Source: Candidatus Sabulitectum sp.
Lineage (GTDB): Bacteria; Fermentibacterota; Fermentibacteria; Fermentibacterales; Fermentibacteraceae
NCBI GenBank assembly: GCA_023145935.1
Contig: JAGLDB010000041.1
Span: 1 to 12,735 of the forward strand
Reading direction: 5' to 3'
DNA length: 12,735 bases
The number at the start of each line of letters is the position of its first letter. The stretch's first letter is position 1. Position numbers and translations under genes: made by a program. This document shows, one piece after another, positions 7,183 through 12,735 of the stretch. Below the pieces are notes generated by a model. It was not told the DNA's origin, did not search any database, and saw only the letters and a list, made by a program, of their open reading frames with translations.

Positions 7183-7307
7183 ATAAACCAACTCAGTGCA
7201 GCTCCAAGAATGACTCATTGCAATTCTTTGCATAGGGCTGATTTAACCGGGTAGTTTTTTTCGTTTCGCTATCGTATACTCAACATTCGCTGTTGCAGGA
7301 TAACTTA

Positions 7308-7336
7308 TTGATGTGAAGTGATTTATGACATTTTAT
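7308..7336 (+). promoter_or_regulatory. Possible promoter of the SLC12-type transporter gene
   Basis: TTGATG (7308-7313) and TTTTAT (7331-7336) are 17 bp apart and each match four of six consensus bases. Transcription would start near 7343, placing the palindrome at 7346-7363 at the very 5' end of the transcript or over the initial transcribed region. A better -10 (TATACT, 7275-7280) lies further upstream but has no good -35 box. Confidence 0.3.
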
Positions 7337-7345
7337 TACGGGAAT

Positions 7346-7363
7346 ACAGTTTCCTGAAACTGT
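7346..7363. promoter_or_regulatory. Perfect 18-bp palindrome ACAGTTTC-CT-GAAACTGT, candidate operator
   Basis: The 8-bp arms are perfectly complementary around a 2-bp centre. The site ends 5 bp before the TGGAG ribosome site (7368-7372) and 14 bp before the TTG start of the transporter. The tiny centre fits a dimeric repressor site better than a stable RNA hairpin. The regulator is unknown. Confidence 0.45.
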
Positions 7364-7377
7364 TTAATGGAGTTTAA

Positions 7378-9588
7378 TTGAGTAGTTCGAATGCAGAAAC
7401 AGCTCCTAAATTTGGCACTTTTCTCGGGGTGTTCACTCCCAGCGTTTTAACTATCCTTGGTCTTGTTCTTTACCTCAGGATTGGATGGGTAGTTGGAAAC
7501 CTGGGGCTGCCTCAGACCATTCTGATCGTGCTGATAGCAAGCACCATTACATTCATCACAGGGCTGAGTGCTTCTGCAATAGCCACGAATATCAGGATTG
7601 GTGTTGGTGGTGAATACTACATGATCTCGCACAGCCTAGGGCTTGAATTCGGTGGGGCTATCGGCATTCCACTCTACCTTTGCAGAACCTTGAGCTTAAC
7701 CTTTTACAGCTTTGGGCTTGCTGAGGGAGTTCAGCTTATGATGACCAGGTGGATGGGCCCAATGCCTGAATACACCGTCCCTCTCGTTGCAGCGACCATC
7801 ATAGTTGTTGTTACCGCCCTCTCCGGGAAAAGTGCTTCACTGGCACTTAAGCTTCAGATACCAATAATGATCGCGGTAGTTGTATCAATTGCTGCTTTGA
7901 TTATCGGTGCTGTTTCCACCGGTTTCAGAGCACCTGAAATGGTGTCCACATACAGAACGGCTCCTCAAGGATTCTGGTATGTCTTTGCAATATTCTTCCC
8001 GGCTGTTACTGGTTTCACCGCAGGAATCGGAATGAGCGGTGACCTGAAGAATCCCAGCAAAAGTATTCCCCGAGGAACACTTCTTGCAGTTCTGACTGGA
8101 GCAATAATCTATGTTGTTGTTCCCATCATTTTTTCAGTCACCAACTCTGTAAGTTTTGAAGAGCTTGCAAAGCCCGGAATGAACGCCTGGACCGCAACGG
8201 CTTTCCTGGGAAGCATTCTTATCTTTGCAGGCATGTGGGGAGCAATTCTTTCATCAGCCTTCGGTAGCATTCTTACCGGCCCCAGAGTTCTGCAGGCGCT
8301 CTCTGAGGACGGTCTTGCTCCGCAGTTTCTTTCTCGTCTTTCTAAAAATGGACAACCGGCAATAGCCACCTGGATAACAGGAATTATCGCTCTTACTGCT
8401 GTTCTTCTGGGTTCGCTGAATGCTGTAGCACAATTTGTTACCATACTCTTTCTTTCCCTTTATGTTGTTATAAATTTCAGCGCTGCAATCGAGAAGCTGG
8501 TCCGCGATCCTTCTTACAGACCCACCATAAATGTTCCATGGTATGTATCAATACTGGGTTCCCTGGGAGCAATATTTGTGATGCTCCTGCTCAATCCTTT
8601 TGCCTGTATTGCGGCAATAATTATTGAAGTTATCATCTACATCATACTTCGCAGGAAATCCCTTGGTAAAAGGTGGGGTGATGTAAGAGCAGGATTCTGG
8701 TTCGCCCTTACGAGACATGCCCTGATTAAGCTTGAGGGGCACAGTATCGATCCTCGGAACTGGCGACCAAACATTACCGTTTTCACAGAAGAGATCGAAG
8801 AAGAGATCAATATGGTTTACCTGGCAACTTGTTTCAATCAGAAGATGGGCGTCGTAAATGTCTGCCGGATTATAGAAGGAAGACTCAGCAGACAAGACAT
8901 TGACATCAGGGAAAAGGAATCATCAATGCGAGAAACGCTTTTTGATCACAGCCTTGCGGCATTCTGCAAGGTAAGTGTTTCACCTGATTTTATTCAGGGT
9001 GCAATTGATGTGGCTCAGATAAATGGTGTAGGGCATATGCGTTCCAATACAGTGATGTTCGGATGGCCCAATGACGATGTCAAACTTGATCTGATGCTTA
9101 TGATAATGCGTACAATATCCACCATCGGGAGAAGCACGATAATCACAAAACTGACCAATTTGAAAAAGAAGGGTTTATACAGACAGATAGATATCTGGTG
9201 GGGTGGAATGGAAAACAATGGAGACCTGATGCTTCTTCTAGCTCACCTGCTGCGCATGAACCCGATGTGGAGGAAAGCTAAAATTGTGCTGAGGTCCATA
9301 GTGAAAGATCAGGCCGAGAAGGCTGAAGTGGAGAAGTGTCTCTCCCACACTATCAGATCTGTAAGGATAAAAGCAGAAGCAGAGGTTATTGTAAACAGCG
9401 CCCAGGCATCCATAGCAGAAGTTATTAGAAGTCACAGCAGTCAGACAGATATCACCTTCATGGGATTGATGATACCTGAAAGCGGACATGAGCATGAATA
9501 CAGCAAGAAACTCATAGAGCTTTCAGAAGGGCTGCAGTCGGTTGTTTTTGTAAGAAATGCCAGTGAATTCTCCGGCAAACTGCTGTAA
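7378..9588 (+). CDS. SLC12-type (cation-chloride cotransporter family) APC-superfamily transporter
   Basis: A 736-aa membrane protein with a TTG start, GGAG five bases upstream. Residues 11-40 (KFGTFLGVFTPSVLTILG...) are the opening of TM1 typical of Na-K-Cl / K-Cl cotransporters. FPAVTGFTAGIGMSGDLKNP (208-227) and GPRVLQALSEDGLAP (301-315) are the family's other signatures. About 12 membrane segments cover residues ~13-425. The C-terminal ~310 residues form a soluble cytoplasmic domain. It contains NWRPNI (461-466) and a segment RQIDIWWGG...LLLAHLLRMNPMWRKAK (602-635) that matches the 'DVWW...LL...W' stretch of the eukaryotic SLC12 C-terminal domain. It probably moves chloride and/or cations, or amino-acid-like solutes; bacterial members are poorly characterised. 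It faces the lipoprotein gene with 72 bp between them and no clear terminator. Confidence 0.88.
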   Translation: MSSSNAETAPKFGTFLGVFTPSVLTILGLVLYLRIGWVVGNLGLPQTILIVLIASTITFITGLSASAIATNIRIGVGGEYYMISHSLGLEFGGAIGIPLYLCRTLSLTFYSFGLAEGVQLMMTRWMGPMPEYTVPLVAATIIVVVTALSGKSASLALKLQIPIMIAVVVSIAALIIGAVSTGFRAPEMVSTYRTAPQGFWYVFAIFFPAVTGFTAGIGMSGDLKNPSKSIPRGTLLAVLTGAIIYVVVPIIFSVTNSVSFEELAKPGMNAWTATAFLGSILIFAGMWGAILSSAFGSILTGPRVLQALSEDGLAPQFLSRLSKNGQPAIATWITGIIALTAVLLGSLNAVAQFVTILFLSLYVVINFSAAIEKLVRDPSYRPTINVPWYVSILGSLGAIFVMLLLNPFACIAAIIIEVIIYIILRRKSLGKRWGDVRAGFWFALTRHALIKLEGHSIDPRNWRPNITVFTEEIEEEINMVYLATCFNQKMGVVNVCRIIEGRLSRQDIDIREKESSMRETLFDHSLAAFCKVSVSPDFIQGAIDVAQINGVGHMRSNTVMFGWPNDDVKLDLMLMIMRTISTIGRSTIITKLTNLKKKGLYRQIDIWWGGMENNGDLMLLLAHLLRMNPMWRKAKIVLRSIVKDQAEKAEVEKCLSHTIRSVRIKAEAEVIVNSAQASIAEVIRSHSSQTDITFMGLMIPESGHEHEYSKKLIELSEGLQSVVFVRNASEFSGKLL

Positions 9589-9660
9589 GATAGTTTCTTT
9601 CACTGATATCCATTTACACAATTGTTAAACAAGTTACAAAAATGCGCTGTATCACTATTT

Positions 9661-10782
9661 TCAGTTCAACAAGTACAGCTTCTGGTAGCCTTCCAGCGGA
9701 TCCAGTTCCCAGGCCAATATACCATGAGGTGTGATTTTAGTTTCCCAGCTCCAGCCATCAGCAGGAAATATCGCATGACGAAGAAGATTACCATGAAAAT
9801 CGTAGATATCAAAGAACGGTTCATTGCGAGTTCCACGCCTTACCCACAGGGTCTCATCCGGCCCGAATCCAACTTCATCTATGGCGTTTTCATAAACTGA
9901 AGGTCTTAGAACCCATGAGGGTGAACCTCCTCGTCGCTGCATGTCACTGTTCATGTAAATCGATTCGCTGGCAATTTCTTCAGTCGATTTTTCAACAGGA
10001 GTGATGTCCCTTGTAAAATTGAGTATTTCAGCACCGGTAGAATCCCAACCTATAACCCTGTACTCACAAGAATCAAATTGACCGAAGTATACTCTACCAT
10101 TTCCATCTCCACAGGTGCTGAGCAGGTGATGCGAGCAGAAATTGAGAGGCACTGAAGGATCTCGATCCCATTCACTGCTGGAAATCTCAATCGAATCTTT
10201 CCATAGCAGAGTTTCCCATTCAGGTTCTCCCCAGTTGTAAATTGCAACAGTGTGCCACATGGCGTCTGTGGCAGGATTTTCATGGTATCTGCATACAACA
10301 AGCTTATTATTAGTCAGCGGAGAAACATGATACGGAGAATTATTCGGCCAGAGGCTGATCTCCTCAACAAACTCAAGCGATTGGTTGAACACAACATACC
10401 CCCTCTTGAATGGAGCATTAATTACCACCCTGCCATCAGCCATGATAGACAAACCTCGCGGACGCAGAAGCTCACCGGGACCAGACCCCCTTCGCGTCAA
10501 CAGTTGGATGTAATTACCCTGAATATCGTAAACCTTCACACTTGCATCTATTTCATCCAGAACGAAAACCCTGCCATGGTCATCAATATCAGCGGCAACG
10601 ATGGACCAGAAGGTATTGGTGGAATCGCCTATTTCTTCACCTATCTCAAAAACAACCTGAAGTGTATCCACTGGAAGAAAGAACTGATCTGTTTTGGATG
10701 ATTCAATATCTTCTCCCCCGCAACCGGCTATCAGTATCAGCAGTACAGCAGAATTAAAACAAAAAACAACAGGTGAATTCAT
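9661..10782 (-). CDS. Six-bladed beta-propeller (NHL-like) lipoprotein
   Basis: A 373-aa protein with a lipoprotein signal peptide: hydrophobic core VVFCFNSAVLLILIAG, then lipobox cysteine C21 (LIAGC) with glycine next, followed by a short polar linker. The rest shows propeller-blade repeats. Examples are DDHGRVFVLDEIDASVKVYD with a 'GNYIQLL' strand, then RRGSGPGELLRPRGLSI, ADGRVVINAP, and later DETLWVRRG with DIYDFHGNLL. The 'G(S)GPGEL..P.gl' motif is characteristic of the 6-bladed propeller proteins seen in Bacteroidetes and related groups. It is probably anchored in the envelope; the ligand is unknown. A GAGGA site lies very close to the ATG at 10782. It is 37 bp downstream of the PIN toxin gene on the same strand, so read-through expression is possible. 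Confidence 0.8.
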   Translation of the reverse strand: MNSPVVFCFNSAVLLILIAGCGGEDIESSKTDQFFLPVDTLQVVFEIGEEIGDSTNTFWSIVAADIDDHGRVFVLDEIDASVKVYDIQGNYIQLLTRRGSGPGELLRPRGLSIMADGRVVINAPFKRGYVVFNQSLEFVEEISLWPNNSPYHVSPLTNNKLVVCRYHENPATDAMWHTVAIYNWGEPEWETLLWKDSIEISSSEWDRDPSVPLNFCSHHLLSTCGDGNGRVYFGQFDSCEYRVIGWDSTGAEILNFTRDITPVEKSTEEIASESIYMNSDMQRRGGSPSWVLRPSVYENAIDEVGFGPDETLWVRRGTRNEPFFDIYDFHGNLLRHAIFPADGWSWETKITPHGILAWELDPLEGYQKLYLLN

Positions 10783-10819
10783 CTTCCTCTATTCATAAAA
10801 AGTCCTCTGTATATGCAGT

Positions 10820-11233
10820 TCATTCAGTTGTGTGATAACAATCGATGAATTCTCTCGGTGATTGAATCTCAATATCGATGTACTTTCTTACATCCTTCAG
10901 ATGTCTATCTCCTGACACAATGGTTTTGCAGTTCAGTGCTACAGCACATTCCAGAAACTTGTTATCGTCAGGATCATCCAAAACAATTTCAAGATGAGGT
11001 ATACTGGCAGTGTAAACAAAGTTGTAGCCCTCTGCGAACAGCCTGGTTAAATTCTCGAATTCCTTCTGGTTCTTCAAGCCTAATCTGCTCAGCACCTCCA
11101 GATACTCCTCTACGATTTCCTGTGAAAGGCAAATTGTGATCTCACCAGTTTTCCATAAGTCAATTATCTCCCTGGGAACACCACCAGAGAACGAAGAGAC
11201 AAACACGTTTGTATCCAGAACAACCCTACGCAT
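10820..11233 (-). CDS. PIN-domain toxin (ribonuclease) of a type II toxin-antitoxin pair, COG1569-like
   Basis: A 137-aa PIN-domain protein. The start at 11233 (MRRVVLDTNVFVSSF) is chosen because it begins directly with the first PIN strand and overlaps the antitoxin stop by 8 bp, in the context ATGCGTAG. An in-frame start at 11338 would overlap most of the antitoxin gene. Acidic metal-binding residues are visible: D7 in LDTN, E42/E43 in EEYLEVL, D89/D90 in DDPDDNKFLE, and D109 in SGDRHL. This is the full set for an active Mg-dependent ribonuclease. The GGVPREIIDLW and SQEIVEEYLEVLSR stretches fit the COG1569 PIN toxins. In this family the target is usually tRNA or rRNA, but the specific target here is unknown. 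It is translationally coupled to the upstream antitoxin and ends in TGA. Confidence 0.88.
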   Translation of the reverse strand: MRRVVLDTNVFVSSFSGGVPREIIDLWKTGEITICLSQEIVEEYLEVLSRLGLKNQKEFENLTRLFAEGYNFVYTASIPHLEIVLDDPDDNKFLECAVALNCKTIVSGDRHLKDVRKYIDIEIQSPREFIDCYHTTE

Positions 11234-11474
11234 TCCGCCACCGTACCTGCTTGATCGCTTCAGAAATGTCGACCTCTGATACATCAGCTTCGGACAGATT
11301 GTTTCCGATCCTCTCCCAGAGATTATCGATATATGCACTCATGTTTCGTTCCATTGTGTATCTCTCCAACAACTCCCTGACCAGTTCACTGAGGTTCTTT
11401 CCCTCAGCCTTTGCCAACTGGCTTACCTTGTTCTTCAAGCCTTGATCAACCCTGATAATCATCTGCGTTGTCAC
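11226..11474 (-). CDS. Ribbon-helix-helix antitoxin
   Basis: An 82-aa protein that should bind both the PIN toxin and its own promoter. The GTG start at 11474 has AGAGGTG just upstream; an in-frame ATG at 11462 has no such site. Residues 4-11 (QMIIRVDQ) form the DNA-contacting strand of a ribbon-helix-helix fold. LKNKVSQLAKAEGKN (13-27) and SELVRELLERYTMER (29-43) are the two helices. The acidic C-terminal part (~45-82) is expected to wrap the toxin. It overlaps the PIN gene by 8 bp, the classic antitoxin-first arrangement. CopG/MetJ-Arc family is the expected grouping. Confidence 0.85.
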   Translation of the reverse strand: MTTQMIIRVDQGLKNKVSQLAKAEGKNLSELVRELLERYTMERNMSAYIDNLWERIGNNLSEADVSEVDISEAIKQVRWRNA

Positions 11475-11507
11475 TTTTCACCTCTCATAATCCACAACCA
11501 GCTCTGC

Positions 11508-11565
11508 TATACGCAATATGCAATACTTGTGTATACAAGTTATACGTTTATCCAGTTAATGTCAA
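11508..11565 (-). promoter_or_regulatory. Promoter and likely autoregulatory operator of the toxin-antitoxin pair
   Basis: On the minus strand a perfect TTGACA (11560-11565) is followed, after a short 15-bp spacer, by TATAAC (11539-11544). An inverted repeat ACTTGT-GTAT-ACAAGT (11525-11540) overlaps the -10 box. TATAC words recur at 11508, 11532 and 11541, and GCAATAT/GCAATAC is tandemly repeated at 11513-11526. Repeated short words over a promoter are what a ribbon-helix-helix autorepressor would bind. The 15-bp spacer is suboptimal. Confidence 0.5.
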
Positions 11566-11614
11566 TCCGCAGAAAAGCAGAAAGTGCCACTTCCTGGGTT
11601 AACCTCTCTGACTC

Positions 11615-11918
11615 TTAATGATCTGTTGAATACAGAAATTGGAAACAAAAGAAAGCATCCAGCAGATCTGATAGAATCCCAGACCCGTATGGATGCAATC
11701 TATCGTCTTCAAGATTCAAGTATAAAATCGTTGAAGGATCCACTCATTCTGAAATCAGTTTGTTTGTGTATTGAAACAATCTGAAAGTTTTACCTGTTCG
11801 CCTCATTCCAATAATGACCGAGGCCATGCCAGCCACTGGATATATACCCAATATGCGAGGTCTGATCCGGAATATGTCGAAACAACGAATCTGCTACGAA
11901 TTGTTTAAAGTGAATCAC
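11615..11918 (-). pseudogene. Broken AAA-family ATPase (N-terminal part of an ATPase/DUF4143-type protein)
   Basis: A GTG at 11918 with AAAGGGA upstream (11924-11930) opens a frame reading HFKQFVADSLFRHIPDQT. A one-base frame change is then needed to reach RPRILGIYPVAGMASVIIGMRRTGKT. The Walker A motif GMRRTGKT is encoded at 11786-11809. The frame continues FRLFQYTNKLISE, hits an in-frame TGA (11744-11746), and resumes VDPSTILYLNLEDDRL and ILSDLLDAFF before a TAA at 11615-11617. 'GMRR.GKT ... GVDP..ILYLN.EDDRL' is the recognisable start of COG1373-type ATPases, and the TGA sits where the family has Gly, consistent with a GGA to TGA change. The Walker B/arginine-finger region and the DUF4143 domain are missing. 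Beyond the TAA the same frame reads SERLTQEVALSAFLR, which loosely recalls the later 'S..LL..EIA.SLRGR' motif and may mark an internal deletion; that part is weak. Confidence 0.75.
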
Positions 11919-12018
11919 AATATTCCCTTTCTGCAAGGAAACATTACCCGAATTGTATACTTCTGTTAAGGGAATATGTGGAAGTAAATATCACTCTGTG
12001 AATCTCCAAAACAATTTG

Positions 12019-12735
12019 CTATTTAATCTGCCGAAACAGTCTTGGAAGTTGCTCCACCAGATACAACGGCAAGGAGAGTAAATCACATTCAACCTGCACG
12101 GTTGCACCGGCTTGAGCAAGCCCATGACTTATGTGCTGCAGAGATGGCGGGTTAAGATCGAAACGCACTGCCCTGGTGCCTTTCTTCTGTGAAACAAATT
12201 GAAGAAGGGATTTTAATGATCCGCTTTTCCCGGCCTTCACTTCAACCGGCACTATTGACTGGTCAAGCTGAATCAGGAAATCAACCTCTGCATTTGCCCC
12301 TCTTCCCTCTCGCAACCAGTATGTAAGTGATTTGAAACCGGATGCTCTACCCATGCTGCAAAGATGCTGGGCAATAAACTGTTCCGCGATTTTTCCTTTA
12401 TTTATAAACGAAACAGTCTGTAGCTCTTCCAGCGACATTCTGGTAACTCCGCACATGTAATTAACTAAACCACAATCCAGAAAGTAGGGCTTGAATATGC
12501 GTTCATTTATTGTGGCTCCCAAAGGCAATCCCGCCCCATCTGTGTGGTATGCTTTCACTATCAATTGAGCTTTCACCAGTAACTCAAGCGCTGTACGGAC
12601 ATCCCGTGCCGGTGAATCAGGACTGACCCTGAAATATTTGAACTTTTCACCAATTCCACGAGGCACATACTCATAAATCCTGTGGATCATCTGCAGAGCA
12701 GACCTGCGGGAATACTTGGCAAAGTCGTCTTTGTA
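12019..12735 (-). CDS. DUF4143-domain ATPase-family protein, C-terminal part (5' end off window)
   Basis: The minus-strand frame stays open to the right edge (first residues YKDDFAKYSRR), so the N-terminal AAA ATPase half is outside the window; 238 residues are visible. 'ARDVRTALELLVKAQLIVKAYHTDGAGLPL' is the winged-helix-like segment of COG1373 proteins. FKPYFLDCGLVNYMCG and the KGKIAEQFIAQHL segment lead into DUF4143. REGRGANAEVDFLIQ...PVEVKAGKSGSLKSL is its PD-(D/E)XK-like core with D and E-V-K residues. These proteins are common, often strain-variable, and of uncertain function; a nuclease- or stress-linked role has been guessed. The 'GLPLGA...FKPYFLDCGL' form belongs to a different sub-branch from the GMRRTGKT remnant downstream, so the remnant is probably not a simple tandem copy of this gene. 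Confidence 0.88.
   Translation of the reverse strand, partial: YKDDFAKYSRRSALQMIHRIYEYVPRGIGEKFKYFRVSPDSPARDVRTALELLVKAQLIVKAYHTDGAGLPLGATINERIFKPYFLDCGLVNYMCGVTRMSLEELQTVSFINKGKIAEQFIAQHLCSMGRASGFKSLTYWLREGRGANAEVDFLIQLDQSIVPVEVKAGKSGSLKSLLQFVSQKKGTRAVRFDLNPPSLQHISHGLAQAGATVQVECDLLSLPLYLVEQLPRLFRQIK

Larger units (their letters stand above)
11475..12018. other. Gap without an intact gene
   Basis: This 544-bp stretch contains the toxin-antitoxin promoter region (11508-11565) and, on the minus strand, the ATPase pseudogene (11615-11918). The ~100 bp from 11919 to 12018 hold only the remnant's ribosome site and no recognisable feature. The plus-strand open frame at 11584-11784 is antisense to the remnant and is not called. 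Confidence 0.7.

Noticed and set aside
7209..7219. Palindrome AATGA-C-TCATT after the nitroreductase gene
   Set aside because: The 5-bp arms are too short and AT-rich to support a terminator or operator call by themselves.
7255..7261. Run of seven T after the nitroreductase gene as an intrinsic terminator
   Set aside because: No stable stem precedes the run; only trivial 3-bp pairings were found.
9622..9632. TTGTT-A-AACAA inverted repeat between the transporter and lipoprotein genes as a terminator
   Set aside because: A 5-bp AT-rich stem with a one-base loop cannot form a useful RNA hairpin and no T-run follows.
11234..11338. Extended N terminus of the PIN toxin from an ATG at 11338
   Set aside because: It would overlap most of the antitoxin gene and add 35 residues before the first PIN strand; the coupled start at 11233 fits the family.
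11744..11746. In-frame TGA in the ATPase remnant as a recoded glycine or selenocysteine codon
   Set aside because: TGA is the normal stop of the nitroreductase (7180-7182) and PIN (10820-10822) genes, and the remnant also has a frameshift, a later TAA and lost domains. Simple gene decay is more economical.
11584..11784. Open frame of 66 codons on the plus strand with a GTG start
   Set aside because: It has no ribosome site or recognisable protein, and it lies exactly antisense to the readable ATPase motifs on the minus strand, which explain the sequence better.
1..12735. CRISPR arrays, tRNA or rRNA genes, insertion sequences
   Set aside because: Reading both strands gave no regularly spaced repeats, no cloverleaf or ribosomal signature, and no transposase or terminal inverted repeats with target duplications.

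Overview
The window looks like a chromosomal piece from a Gram-negative (diderm) bacterium of moderate GC. The evidence is a DUF481-type outer-membrane barrel protein, a lipobox lipoprotein and a secreted C25 (gingipain-family) peptidase ending in a 'NPYPNP...' sorting domain like those of the type IX secretion system. That peptidase plus sorting-domain combination, outside an obvious Bacteroidetes gene context, suggests the FCB superphylum or a candidate phylum near it (for example Fermentibacterota or Cloacimonadota). This lineage call is inference only. TGA is used as a normal stop (nitroreductase and PIN genes), and TTG or GTG starts appear in several genes.

Layout. (1) 1-1011 (+) is the C-terminal part of an FAD/NAD(P)H oxidoreductase, ending at a hairpin shared with the facing gene. 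(2) 1063-4405 (-) holds three genes read right to left: a 146-aa membrane protein, the C25 peptidase and the DUF481 barrel. A pair of overlapping, mutually exclusive hairpins sits in front of the barrel gene. (3) 4406-4823 is a non-coding divergent region with inverted repeats and a good sigma70-type promoter. It drives a 7-TM sensor-like protein (4824-5861, +) that ends in a coiled coil and a two-CxxC domain. The far side of this gene is flanked by a second 146-aa membrane protein (5858-6298, -), a paralogue of the first. (4) 6412-7182 (+) is a SagB-type nitroreductase and 7378-9588 (+) is an SLC12-type (cation-chloride cotransporter family) transporter with a perfect palindrome just before its start. 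(5) 9661-10782 (-) is a beta-propeller lipoprotein. It lies 37 bp downstream of a ribbon-helix-helix/PIN toxin-antitoxin pair (10820-11474, -). (6) 11475-12018 has no intact gene, but its minus strand carries the broken N-terminal half of an AAA ATPase (P-loop GMRRTGKT, then 'LYLNLEDDRL'), disrupted by a frameshift, an in-frame TGA and truncation. (7) 12019-12735 (-) is the C-terminal DUF4143 half of a different ATPase, running off the right edge.

The main hidden item is the ATPase pseudogene between the toxin-antitoxin module and the DUF4143 gene. The most unusual gene arrangement is the sensor gene sandwiched between two same-strand paralogues. I do not see a convincing complete novel multi-gene system. 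The right end (toxin-antitoxin pair, dead ATPase, DUF4143 ATPase) looks like accessory DNA that turns over, and the rest looks like ordinary housekeeping, envelope and sensing genes.
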